DNA of 15,801 nt from Bacteroidota bacterium (lineage in GTDB: Bacteria > Bacteroidota > Ignavibacteria > UBA10030 > F1-140-MAGs086), in assembly GCA_005792205.1 (NCBI GenBank), contig SXSO01000115.1:1-15801 (forward strand). Reading direction: 5' to 3'. Positions 8,593-15,764 of this stretch are shown here, piece by piece. Within the stretch, counting starts at the first letter, position 1; each line of letters begins with the position of its first letter. Made by a program: the position numbers and the translations under genes. The notes under the pieces were generated by a model. The model ran no database searches, was not told where the DNA came from, and saw only the letters and a list, made by a program, of their open reading frames with translations.

Positions 8593-9674
8593 CGCATTTC
8601 ATTCAAAACTTTTAAAACAATTTTTTGATTTACATCAACATTGAATTTACAATTTCCAATTTTATCAATAATAGAATATTTTACTCTTCCTCCAAAATTT
8701 TTCTTGTCGTTATAAGTTTTTAAAATTATCTTTTGAGAAGAGATATATTTTGGAAGTTGAGTTGGAAGTTTAGAGTTTTTTAAAATTGTTTCAATTCGTT
8801 TGCATGTATTTTCATCAATAAAATTAAGTGTTTTTGCAATTCTACTTTCTACAACCATTCCAATTGAAATCGCATACCCATGTCGCAGTTTGTAATTGGA
8901 AAGTGTTTCTATTGAATGACCAATTGTATGTCCGAAGTTTAAAATTTTTCTTATTCCAGATTCTCTTTCATCTTGTTCAATCAATTTTGCTTTCAATTTA
9001 CAATTCCATTTAATCACTTTCAAAAGGATTTTTTCATCACAAGATAAAATTTTTTCAATATTTTTTTCAAGAAACAAAAAAAAATCTACATCTTGAATAA
9101 GTGCTTGTTTAATAACTTCAGCAATACCATTCACAAATTCACTTTGTGAAAGTGTGGAGAAAAAATTTATATCTGAATACACAAATTTGGGTTGATGATA
9201 TGCACCAATTAAATTTTTTCCTACAAAATGATTTACAGCCGTTTTTCCTCCAATACTACTATCACATTGCGAAATAAGTGTTGTTGGAAGTTGAATAAAT
9301 TTAACCCCACGAAAAAGTGTTGCAGCAACAAATCCCGAAACATCCCCAACAACTCCTCCTCCGAAGCCAATAATTGCACAGTCCTTTCCAATATTTGAAC
9401 TTAAAATTTTATCTTCCAACAATTCTTTTGTTTTTCTATTTTTATTTTTTTCTCCTGATGGAAAATCAATCAAAATAAAGTTTAAATTATTTTTTTCAAA
9501 TAAATTAGAAATAAATTTTCCATAATATTTTTTCACATTTGAATCAGTGATTATTACATATTTATTTGCACAAATATGTTTTTTTAAATATGATGGAAAT
9601 TTTTCAACAACATTTTTTCCAATATGAATGCTATAAGAATTATCCTCAATGTTTTTGAGTTTAATTTTAATCAT
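8589..9674 (-). CDS. aroB: 3-dehydroquinate synthase
   Basis: This NAD- and metal-dependent enzyme converts DAHP to 3-dehydroquinate, the second step of the shikimate pathway. It is 361 residues long, as expected. Motifs in order are SGEKNK near 73, the NAD-binding GGGVVGDVSGF (105-115), LPTTLISQCDSSIGGKTAVN (129-148), the metal ligand E186 in GIAEVIKQAL, H249 in NFGHTIGHS and H265 in LRHGYAISIGM. The ATG at 9674 begins with a short beta-strand-like MIKIKL as in homologues. It is first in an aroB-aroK pair with a 4-base overlap. The 187 bases upstream, back to the zinc-ribbon stop, hold no clear gene and only imperfect promoter matches. Confidence 0.97.
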   Translation of the reverse strand: MIKIKLKNIEDNSYSIHIGKNVVEKFPSYLKKHICANKYVIITDSNVKKYYGKFISNLFEKNNLNFILIDFPSGEKNKNRKTKELLEDKILSSNIGKDCAIIGFGGGVVGDVSGFVAATLFRGVKFIQLPTTLISQCDSSIGGKTAVNHFVGKNLIGAYHQPKFVYSDINFFSTLSQSEFVNGIAEVIKQALIQDVDFFLFLEKNIEKILSCDEKILLKVIKWNCKLKAKLIEQDERESGIRKILNFGHTIGHSIETLSNYKLRHGYAISIGMVVESRIAKTLNFIDENTCKRIETILKNSKLPTQLPKYISSQKIILKTYNDKKNFGGRVKYSIIDKIGNCKFNVDVNQKIVLKVLNEMR

Positions 9675-9861
9675 AGAAAATTTTTAGATAAAGTTTGGAT
9701 ATATATTTTTCAGTCACTATATAAAAACTAATTTTACCTTTTTACAAAATAATTTGCTGAAAAATTTTTACAAGAAGAAATGTAGAACTCTAAATAACAC
9801 AATAAAAAATAATGCAAACATAATTCCCTTTTTATTTACAGTTTTTCAATTAAGAAAAAAC

Positions 9862-10131
9862 TTATTTTTTCCATCTTTCAAGTTTTGGAATCCCTTTTAC
9901 AAAAAATCCCGCAATAAATTTTGGAAAATGCATCTCTATCAATTTCATTTTTACAAATTCCTGCATTTCACCAACAGTTATATTTTCCTGCAAAAACTTT
10001 CCATCAACATAACAATAACTGCAATACATATCGCTAACTGTTTTATCAGCGTTTGTTCCTCCACCATTAGGATCTTTTTTAAGTGGCATTCCACAACTTT
10101 GACAGTTTTTGTTTTTTTTTATATCACTCAT
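9862..10131 (-). CDS. Small putative zinc-ribbon protein, last gene of the KamA/ATP-grasp operon
   Basis: The product is 89 residues. The N-terminal half carries two CxxC pairs: C10-Q-S-C13-GMPL and C37-S-Y-C40-YVDGKF, with a GGGTNADK turn between. This is the pattern of the putative zinc-ribbon family (Pfam Zn_ribbon_2 type), in which four cysteines hold one zinc ion. The C-terminal half (about 45-89) is a helix-like stretch with conserved-looking EMQEFVKMKL, and it ends basic. The function of the family is not established. Its ATG overlaps the KamA stop as ATGA (10128-10131), so it is translationally coupled to the aminomutase. It might be a metal-binding accessory or regulator of the operon, but nothing in the sequence shows which. 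Confidence 0.85.
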   Translation of the reverse strand: MSDIKKNKNCQSCGMPLKKDPNGGGTNADKTVSDMYCSYCYVDGKFLQENITVGEMQEFVKMKLIEMHFPKFIAGFFVKGIPKLERWKK

Positions 10132-11246
10132 ACTTCAATAGGTTCTTTTTTTATAGTTTTTGTTTTAGTTGTTTTAACTCTATTACCAACTGTATTTATT
10201 GGCTTTTCTTCAACATCAGGATATGTGTAGATATCGTATTTATAGTTTCGTAAAATTATATCATTTCCATTTCTACCAACAACATATTGAGGAAGAAGTG
10301 GAATTTTTCCACCACCTCCGGGAGCATCAATTACAAACTGAGGAATTGCAAGTCCTGATGTATGGCCACGAAGTTTATCCATAATTTCCAAACCAACTTT
10401 TACAGGAGTTCTAAAATAATTTGCTCCTTTTGTAATATCTGCTTGATAAATATAATATGGGCGAACTCTCATTGTCAAAAGTTTTCTCATAAGTTCAAGC
10501 ATAGTATCAGGATTATCATTTATATTTTTCATTAACACTGTTTGGTTTCCAACAACACATCCACTATCAGCTAACATTTCACACGATTGTTTTGCTTCTT
10601 GAGTACATTCCCATGGATGATTGAAATGTGTATTGACATAAATAGGATGATATTTTTTCAACATACTGCACAATTTTTTTGTAATTCGTTGAGGAAGTAC
10701 ACATGGCATTTTTGTTCCAAGACGAATTATTTCAAGATGGGGAATTTCTCTCAATGCTTTCAAAATCTTTTCTAACATATGATCCGTTAGCATAAGAGGA
10801 TCTCCTCCTGAAAGAATCACATCTCTCACTTCTTTGTGTGAAGCAATATAATCAATTCCATCTTGAATATATTTCATATTTATTTTTGTAGAATCACCAA
10901 CTTTTCTTTTACGAGTACAAAATCTACAATACATTGAACATTGACTTGTTACAAGAAATAAAACTCTATCGGGATAACGATGTGTTATACTTGGAACGGG
11001 AGAATCTCGCTCTTCATTCAATGGATCTTCGGGAAAACTATCTTCATGTAATTCTTTTTCATCAGGAATACATTGAAGCCAAATTGGATCTCCCGGATAT
11101 CTGATTAAACTTAAGTAATATGGGTTAATTCTGATATGAAAAAGTTTATTTAGTTTTACTGCAAGTTCAGGATTAAAGTTGAACCGCTCTACTAAATCTT
11201 TTCCACTGTCAATGCTTCGTCTTAATAATTCTTGCCAAAGTTCCAT
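10128..11246 (-). CDS. kamA: KamA-family radical SAM aminomutase (probable lysine 2,3-aminomutase)
   Basis: Members of this family use SAM, a [4Fe-4S] cluster and PLP to move an amino group from C2 to C3 of an amino acid; lysine 2,3-aminomutase makes beta-lysine. The cluster motif is CSMYCRFC (C103, C107, C110), followed by TRKRK as in lysine aminomutases. SGGDPL (146-151), LPQRIT, VNTHFNHPWE and VRPYYIYQAD are all conserved. D270 and D307 match the two aspartates that bind the lysine side-chain amino group in the Clostridium enzyme, and K314 in DAPGGGGK is the expected PLP lysine. Lysine is therefore the likeliest substrate. It is 372 residues against about 416 for the classical enzyme: the N-terminus is shorter and the C-terminal zinc cysteines are absent, replaced by a Lys/Thr-rich tail. 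EpmB is less likely, given the beta-amino-acid context. Confidence 0.88.
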   Translation of the reverse strand: MELWQELLRRSIDSGKDLVERFNFNPELAVKLNKLFHIRINPYYLSLIRYPGDPIWLQCIPDEKELHEDSFPEDPLNEERDSPVPSITHRYPDRVLFLVTSQCSMYCRFCTRKRKVGDSTKINMKYIQDGIDYIASHKEVRDVILSGGDPLMLTDHMLEKILKALREIPHLEIIRLGTKMPCVLPQRITKKLCSMLKKYHPIYVNTHFNHPWECTQEAKQSCEMLADSGCVVGNQTVLMKNINDNPDTMLELMRKLLTMRVRPYYIYQADITKGANYFRTPVKVGLEIMDKLRGHTSGLAIPQFVIDAPGGGGKIPLLPQYVVGRNGNDIILRNYKYDIYTYPDVEEKPINTVGNRVKTTKTKTIKKEPIEV

Positions 11247-11266
11247 AAAGTATTTTGTGTTGGTTA

Positions 11267-11740
11267 TTAAAAATATTTTGAGTAAATGATTAAATCGTCA
11301 TTTTCATTATAAAATTTTTTTATGCGGACAATTTGTGTGTAATCACAACTTAAATAAAACTTATTTGTATTTTCGTATTTAGATTGAGATGATGTTTCAA
11401 CAAGAAGAAGTTTGCAACCAATTTTTTTTAAATAGTTTTCAGCATCGTTTAAAAGAAATTTTCCAACTCCACTGTTTTGAAATTTTTTCTTCACAGCAAT
11501 CCAATACAAATCAAATGTAAATTTTGTCATTGGTCTTTTCCCAATACAATAATATCCAATAACAATATCCATATCATCCACACAACAAAATATGTGATAA
11601 TCATTTTGATTTGAATTATTCAAACTTACATCAATAAGTTCCATTGCAACATCAATTTCTTTTTTTTTAAATAGTTCAATTTCTTCAAGAATTATTTTTA
11701 TTTCTTCTCTATCTTTTTTTTCTAATTTTCTAATTAACAC
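11267..11740 (-). CDS. GNAT-family N-acetyltransferase
   Basis: This is a GCN5-type acetyltransferase that should transfer acetyl from acetyl-CoA to an amino group. The acetyl-CoA loop is visible as VKKKFQNSGVGKFLL (the QxxGxG pattern), preceded by the YWIAV strand. The C-terminus has ETSSQSKYENTNKFYLSCDY and NDDLIIYSKYF, typical of the fold. I chose GTG at 11740 (157 residues) because it gives the standard VLIRKLEKKD opening of the family and overlaps the previous gene by 11 bases; a GTG at 11767 in the same frame would give 166 residues and a 38-base overlap. It lies 20 bases before the KamA-type gene. Beta-lysine acetyltransferase AblB also pairs with KamA, but it is longer, so this is only an analogy. 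The substrate is unknown. Confidence 0.85.
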   Translation of the reverse strand: MLIRKLEKKDREEIKIILEEIELFKKKEIDVAMELIDVSLNNSNQNDYHIFCCVDDMDIVIGYYCIGKRPMTKFTFDLYWIAVKKKFQNSGVGKFLLNDAENYLKKIGCKLLLVETSSQSKYENTNKFYLSCDYTQIVRIKKFYNENDDLIIYSKYF

Positions 11741-12767
11741 AAAAAACTTTTTCTCTTTCAATTGCACAATTTACAATTGATTCAATTAACTTTTCATAAG
11801 TTAATCCAAACACATTTGCTGCTGCTACAAATCCTGAATCAGTTGAAAGATCTGGATTTGGATTTATTTCCAACACAAATGGATTACCAAACTTATCAAT
11901 TCTCATATCAACTCTTGCGTAATCTCGAAGTGATAAAATTTCATACGATTCAAGTGCAATAGTGTGAATTTTTTCTATAAGTTTTTGTTCGATATTTACA
12001 GGACAAACTCTAATGGTATTTTCAAATTCAATTGTTCCTTTCATCCACTTTGCATTATATGTTACAATTTTTGGAAAATTTTCTGGAAGTGAAGTCATTT
12101 CAATTTCAGAAAGAGGAAGCACATTTATATTTTCTCCATTTCCTAAAATTGCAACATTGATTTCTCTTCCATCAATAAATTCTTCCACAAGTGCATCTTG
12201 ATTGAAATTTGTGTGAATGTATTTTATTCTATTAAAAAGTTCAGTTTGATTTTTTACAACAGATTCATTTTCAATTGCTATACTTGCATCTTCTTTCAAT
12301 GGTTTTACAATGAGTGGAAATTGCAAGTTGTGTGAAATTTTTTTTGAATTTAATTTTGCAACAAAAAATTTTGGTGTTGGAATTTTGTGATATGAAAGAA
12401 TTTCCTTTACACGAGATTTATTCAAAAGCGTTCCAAGTGTAAGTGCGTTTGAGCCAGTATAATTTATACTCATCAACTCATACATTGAGGCAACACACAT
12501 TTCTTTACTTGCATCGTGTCCAACCGATTCACAAAGATTGAAAACCAAATCAGGTTTTTCTAAATCTAAAAATGAAAAAAGTTTTTCAACATTTCCATCT
12601 GTTCCAAAAACACTTGCATTTGAAATTTGTTTTAGAGCAGAAAAAATTGTATCAATTCCTTCTTGAATTTGAGATTGTGATAAATCCACATTTTCAGTTG
12701 GAATTCCTGCTCCTTCTGCAAATACTGGTAAATTGTAAATAAGTGAGATTGAAAAATCAGATTCCAT
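11730..12767 (-). CDS. ATP-grasp ligase, D-Ala-D-Ala-ligase-like, second paralogue (variant ATP loop)
   Basis: This is a 345-residue ATP-grasp enzyme. The family activates a carboxylate as acyl-phosphate and joins it to an amine. Landmarks are VFNLCES near 75, the INYTGS turn (101-106), K155 in FPLIVKPL, EEFIDGREINVAILGNG (195-211), D287 in YARVDMRIDKFGNP, and the metal ligands E300 and N302 in LEINPNPDL. Where its neighbour has EGSSKGI, this protein has EDASIAI (159-165), so the Gly-Ser-Ser covering loop is altered. The Ddl-like C-terminal substrate loop is replaced by STDSGFVAAA. The N-terminal GGxSxE of true Ddl enzymes is missing. Its ATG follows the stop of the upstream paralogue directly (TAA-ATG). 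It probably ligates a different substrate pair; the substrate is unknown. Confidence 0.88.
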   Translation of the reverse strand: MESDFSISLIYNLPVFAEGAGIPTENVDLSQSQIQEGIDTIFSALKQISNASVFGTDGNVEKLFSFLDLEKPDLVFNLCESVGHDASKEMCVASMYELMSINYTGSNALTLGTLLNKSRVKEILSYHKIPTPKFFVAKLNSKKISHNLQFPLIVKPLKEDASIAIENESVVKNQTELFNRIKYIHTNFNQDALVEEFIDGREINVAILGNGENINVLPLSEIEMTSLPENFPKIVTYNAKWMKGTIEFENTIRVCPVNIEQKLIEKIHTIALESYEILSLRDYARVDMRIDKFGNPFVLEINPNPDLSTDSGFVAAANVFGLTYEKLIESIVNCAIEREKVFCVN

Positions 12768-13868
12768 TTAAGTTAAATTATTTCGTACTGCTGCTAAATG
12801 TAAAACCGTTAAAAGCAATTCATCATAACTAATTCCTGCACTTCGTGCTGCTTTTGGAAAACACGAATTATCTTCAACCTTTGGCAAAATTCCCGGAAGT
12901 GGATTTATTTCAATTATGTTTGGTGTTTCAAATTCATCCAAACGAATATCAATTCTTGCCCAATCTCTACAGCGAAGAACTTTGAATGTTTCCAAACAAA
13001 TTTTTTCAATTTTATTTTTGAGAGTGGAAGAAATTTTTGCGGGACATTCAAAAATATCAAGTGGCGATTCTTTTGTATCCCAAATCCATTTTGCTTCATA
13101 TGAAAAAATTGGATTTACATTTTTGGGCAATGAATCAAAATTGATTTCAACAATTGGAAGAACTTTCACATCATTTCCATTTCCAAGAAGTGCAACTGTA
13201 AATTCTTTTCCAGTTAAATATTTTTCAACTAATGCTGGTTGATTGTATTCAACTAAAATTTTTTCTACAACAGATACCAATTCTTTTTTATTTTTTACGA
13301 CACTTGAATTAAAAATTCCCTTGCTTGAACCTTCGTGAAGTGGTTTTACAAAAAGTGGAAATGAAATTTCAATAGAATCTATTTGAGATAAGTTTTCAAT
13401 AACACAAAATTGTGCTGTTGGAATTTTATAATAACTTAAAATTTCTTTTGTGCGAGATTTATCAAGACAAGTTGCAAGTGTAAGCGGCTCAGAACCGGTA
13501 TATGGAATGCTTAAAAAATCAAGCATCGCAGGAATTTGTGCTTCACGAGAAATTCCATTTATACATTCTGAAACATTGAAAACAATTTGGGGTTTATGCA
13601 AAAGCAAATTTGAAAAAACATTTTCATTTGCTTCAATTGGAATTACATTGTGAAGAACAGAGAGAGAATTTTTTACTGCATCAATTGTTTCTTGTGAGTC
13701 CCATTCAGCAAAAACATCCACATTTTTTTTTTGAGAAACTTCTTCTGCTAAAAATTTTTTTCCGTTATTGTTAAAATTATTTTTTTCATCACATTGATTT
13801 GACTCAATATTTTCAGGCTTCAAATTATATATGAGTGCAACATCAAGATCTTGTACAAAACTATTCAA
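12768..13868 (-). CDS. ATP-grasp ligase, D-Ala-D-Ala-ligase-like, first paralogue
   Basis: This 366-residue ATP-grasp enzyme is the first gene of the operon. Landmarks are VFNVSEC near 97, IPYTGSEPLTLATCLDKSRT (121-140), K175 in FPLFVKPLHEGSSKGI with the phosphate-covering loop intact (179-185), VEKYLTGKEFTVALLGNG (214-231), D307 in WARIDIRLDEFE, E320 and N322 in IIEINPLPGI, and CFPKAARSAGISYDEL (336-351). The last resembles the substrate loop of D-Ala-D-Ala ligase. The Ddl N-terminal GGxSxE is absent, so it is unlikely to be the cell-wall Ddl. An Asn/Lys-rich low-complexity insert lies at about 20-50. The only usable start is TTG at 13868: no ATG or GTG lies between it and the in-frame TAA upstream, and the LDVALIYNL strand must be kept. 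It is similar throughout to the next gene, so the pair looks like an old tandem duplication. Confidence 0.87.
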   Translation of the reverse strand: MNSFVQDLDVALIYNLKPENIESNQCDEKNNFNNNGKKFLAEEVSQKKNVDVFAEWDSQETIDAVKNSLSVLHNVIPIEANENVFSNLLLHKPQIVFNVSECINGISREAQIPAMLDFLSIPYTGSEPLTLATCLDKSRTKEILSYYKIPTAQFCVIENLSQIDSIEISFPLFVKPLHEGSSKGIFNSSVVKNKKELVSVVEKILVEYNQPALVEKYLTGKEFTVALLGNGNDVKVLPIVEINFDSLPKNVNPIFSYEAKWIWDTKESPLDIFECPAKISSTLKNKIEKICLETFKVLRCRDWARIDIRLDEFETPNIIEINPLPGILPKVEDNSCFPKAARSAGISYDELLLTVLHLAAVRNNLT

Positions 13869-13904
13869 ATAAAATTTTTTCTTTCGTGAAACATATTCTT
13901 ACAA

Positions 13905-13939
13905 CAAATATGAAAAAAAAAAAATTCACAAACAACAAA
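13905..13939 (-). promoter_or_regulatory. Possible promoter of the ATP-grasp/GNAT/KamA operon
   Basis: On the minus strand CATATTTG (13912-13905) differs from the Bacteroidetes -7 consensus TAnnTTTG at one position. TTG triplets lie 20 and 23 bases upstream (13935-13933 and 13938-13936). Transcription would begin near 13898, leaving about 30 bases of leader. It sits between the pyk terminator and the first operon gene, where a promoter is needed. Confidence 0.35.
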
Positions 13940-13984
13940 ATTGAGAAAAAATTTTATTTTTTTTTAAAAATTTTTATACACACC

Positions 13985-14024
13985 AAAAAAATAAAAGGAT
14001 TTTATCACACGATAAAATCCTTTT
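13985..14024 (-). terminator. Rho-independent terminator of pyk
   Basis: A perfect 14-bp stem (AAAAGGATTTTATC at 13993-14006, its complement at 14011-14024) closes a 4-base loop. On the minus strand it begins 20 bases after the pyk stop and is followed by AT and then a run of Ts (13990-13985), the classic terminator layout. It insulates the downstream ATP-grasp operon from pyk transcription. The plus strand has only a shorter T-run and no gene to terminate. Confidence 0.88.
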
Positions 14025-14043
14025 TGAAAAAAAATTTAAATTT

Positions 14044-15465
14044 CTAATCTACTTTTTCAACTTTAATCATATCAATTGAATTTGTTTGTAAAAGAGGAAG
14101 ACCTGCAACTTCAATAACCATCTCTCCTCTATTTACATATTTTGTATCCACAAGTGTTTCTCTAATACTTTTGAAACCGGTTTCCATACTTTTAGGAAAA
14201 TGATGAACATTTATTCCATGAACTCCCCAAAGTAAATTTAGTTTTCTCAAAATAATATCGCTATTTGTAATTGCAATAATTTTTGCTTTCGGACGAAAAC
14301 TTGAAATTGTCTTTGCAATTTCTCCATCAGTGGTTATTATCACAATTGCATTTGCATTTACTTTTTTTGCAATTACACAAGATGCTCTTGCAATTGCATC
14401 ATTTACATCAGATGTTGTTTCTTCTGACAAGTTTACATCTTGTTCTTTTAAAATTTTTTCAGCACTGCGAACAATTTTATCCATTGTCACAACAGTTTTT
14501 ACGGGAAATTTTCCTACTGATGTTTCACCGCTTAACATCACTGCATCTGCTCCATCTAAAACAGCGTTTGCAACATCATTTGTTTCTGCTCTTGTGGGAA
14601 AAGGATTTTCTGTCATTGTTTCAAGCATTTGTGTTGCGATGATTAGCATTTTCCCTTGCTCCACAGTTTCTTTTGCAATCATTTTTTGAAGTACAGGAAC
14701 TTGTTCAATTGGCATTTCAACTCCCAAATCTCCACGTGCAATCATAATTCCATCGCTCATTTCTATTATACTTTTTATATTTGTAACTGCTTCTGGTTTT
14801 TCAATTTTAGAAATTATCGGAACATCAAATCCATTTTTCAAAATAAATCTTCGCAAATAATTCACATCATTAGCAGTACGTACAAATGAAAGTGCAATAT
14901 AATCAACTCCGTTTTGAAGTCCAAAAAGCAAATCTTCTTCATCTTTTTGGGTAAGAGACGGCGAACTTATGTTTGCATTTGGAAGATTGATTCCTTTTTT
15001 AGGTTTTAGAATTCCTCCAACAATTATTTTACAAATTATATTTGGATGAGTAGTATCAACAACTTTAAGTTCAATTTTTCCATCATCTATCAAAATTTTA
15101 TCATCTGGTTTTACATCTTTTGCAAGATGTTTATATGTTGTAGAAATTTTTTCCTCATCGCCAACATAATCATTAACGGTAATTGTGATTTCATCATTTT
15201 CTTTTAAAAAAATTTCTGGTTTGGAAAGAAGCCCAACTCTAATTTTTGGACCTTGTAAATCTTGAATAATTGTAATATTCTCTTTACATCGTTTTGCAGA
15301 ATGACGTACAACATCTATCATCTTTTTATGTTCAGCGTGTGTTCCGTGAGAAAAATTCAAACGAGCAGCATCCATTCCTGCTTTTATCATTTCATCTAAA
15401 ACTTCTCCTTTACTTGATGATGGGCCAATTGTACAAATGATTTTTGTTTTACCAAATACTTTCAT
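14044..15465 (-). CDS. pyk: Pyruvate kinase
   Basis: This enzyme catalyses the last step of glycolysis, transferring phosphate from phosphoenolpyruvate to ADP to give pyruvate and ATP. It is 473 residues, a normal bacterial length. Motifs in order are KIICTIGPSS (8-17), R35 in ARLNFSHGT, DLQGPKIRVG (69-78), the active-site K220 in ISKIEKPEA with E222, MIARGDLGVE (241-250) with D246, TQMLETM and TRAETNDVANAVLDGADAVM. The C-terminal allosteric domain spans about 345-473. K74 in GPKIR occupies the position that in known enzymes decides potassium need: glutamate there means K+-dependent, lysine K+-independent, so this one is predicted independent. The ATG at 15465 has no Shine-Dalgarno sequence. 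A strong terminator follows the gene. Confidence 0.98.
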   Translation of the reverse strand: MKVFGKTKIICTIGPSSSKGEVLDEMIKAGMDAARLNFSHGTHAEHKKMIDVVRHSAKRCKENITIIQDLQGPKIRVGLLSKPEIFLKENDEITITVNDYVGDEEKISTTYKHLAKDVKPDDKILIDDGKIELKVVDTTHPNIICKIIVGGILKPKKGINLPNANISSPSLTQKDEEDLLFGLQNGVDYIALSFVRTANDVNYLRRFILKNGFDVPIISKIEKPEAVTNIKSIIEMSDGIMIARGDLGVEMPIEQVPVLQKMIAKETVEQGKMLIIATQMLETMTENPFPTRAETNDVANAVLDGADAVMLSGETSVGKFPVKTVVTMDKIVRSAEKILKEQDVNLSEETTSDVNDAIARASCVIAKKVNANAIVIITTDGEIAKTISSFRPKAKIIAITNSDIILRKLNLLWGVHGINVHHFPKSMETGFKSIRETLVDTKYVNRGEMVIEVAGLPLLQTNSIDMIKVEKVD

Positions 15466-15538
15466 TATAAATTTCTATTTTTTTTGTGTGAGATTTTTTT
15501 TCAACATTTACTTTTACAATATAAGAATTAAATTTTTG

Positions 15539-15637
15539 TTATCTGAAGTTTTTTTGTTTGGAATTTAATCCACCAAAAACTTTGAAATATTTTTCTATGA
15601 GATTTTTAATTTCTTGTTTAATTGTTTCTGTTTTCAT
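15539..15637 (-). CDS. Possible small ORF (32 residues) upstream of pyk
   Basis: ATG at 15637 opens a 32-codon frame ending in TAA at 15539. It begins MKTETIKQEIKNLIEKYF, a charged amphipathic helix-like stretch, and ends in a basic tail (SKQKNFR). It lies between a minus-strand terminator and pyk, 73 bases before the pyk start on the same strand. I do not recognise it. It could be a real small protein, a leader peptide, the remnant of a longer gene, or chance. Confidence 0.25.
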   Translation of the reverse strand: MKTETIKQEIKNLIEKYFKVFGGLNSKQKNFR

Positions 15638-15660
15638 AATTGAAAAAATTTTTTCTCAAT

Positions 15661-15712
15661 AAAATAAAAAAAGCAGTAACAAAATCATAAGCGAGATTTT
15701 GTTTTCTGCTTT
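15661..15712 (-). terminator. Probable terminator of a minus-strand gene beyond the right edge
   Basis: Left arms AAAGCAG (15670-15676) and AACAAAATC (15678-15686) pair with GATTTTGTT (15695-15703) and CTGCTTT (15706-15712). Together they form a 16-bp stem with a small internal loop and an 8-base apical loop. On the minus strand it is followed by TTTTTTATTTT (15669-15661 region), a U-rich tract. On the plus strand no T-run follows, so it serves the minus strand. Confidence 0.65.
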
Positions 15713-15764
15713 CAATAAATTTGGAAAATTAAATGTTTTATTTTTCTAAAAAAAATATTCTCTA

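Noticed and set aside
9675..9760. Promoter for aroB (TTG then TATTTTG)
   Set aside because: The -7 match is one base short of TAnnTTTG and other equally poor matches exist nearby, so no call was made.
9841..9861. Hairpin just after the zinc-ribbon stop as an operon terminator
   Set aside because: The stem is only about six A-T-rich pairs with a bulge, and no T-run follows on the minus strand.
9754..10230. A 158-codon plus-strand frame rich in Phe, Lys and Ile
   Set aside because: It lies antisense to the zinc-ribbon gene and the end of the KamA gene, both of which have recognisable motifs. Its composition is what reverse reading of AT-rich coding DNA gives.
11267..11740. Calling the GNAT ablB (beta-lysine acetyltransferase)
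   Set aside because: AblB is clearly longer and no AblB-specific motif is visible. Only the KamA neighbourhood suggests it, so the generic GNAT name was kept.
11730..13868. Calling the two ATP-grasp genes ddl (D-alanine--D-alanine ligase)
   Set aside because: Both lack the N-terminal GGxSxE motif that binds the first D-Ala, and the second has an altered ATP loop and C-terminal substrate loop. The context is not cell-wall synthesis.
14283..14889. Several Leu/Phe/His-rich plus-strand frames within pyk
   Set aside because: They are antisense to a full-length pyruvate kinase with every expected motif and show no independent domain.
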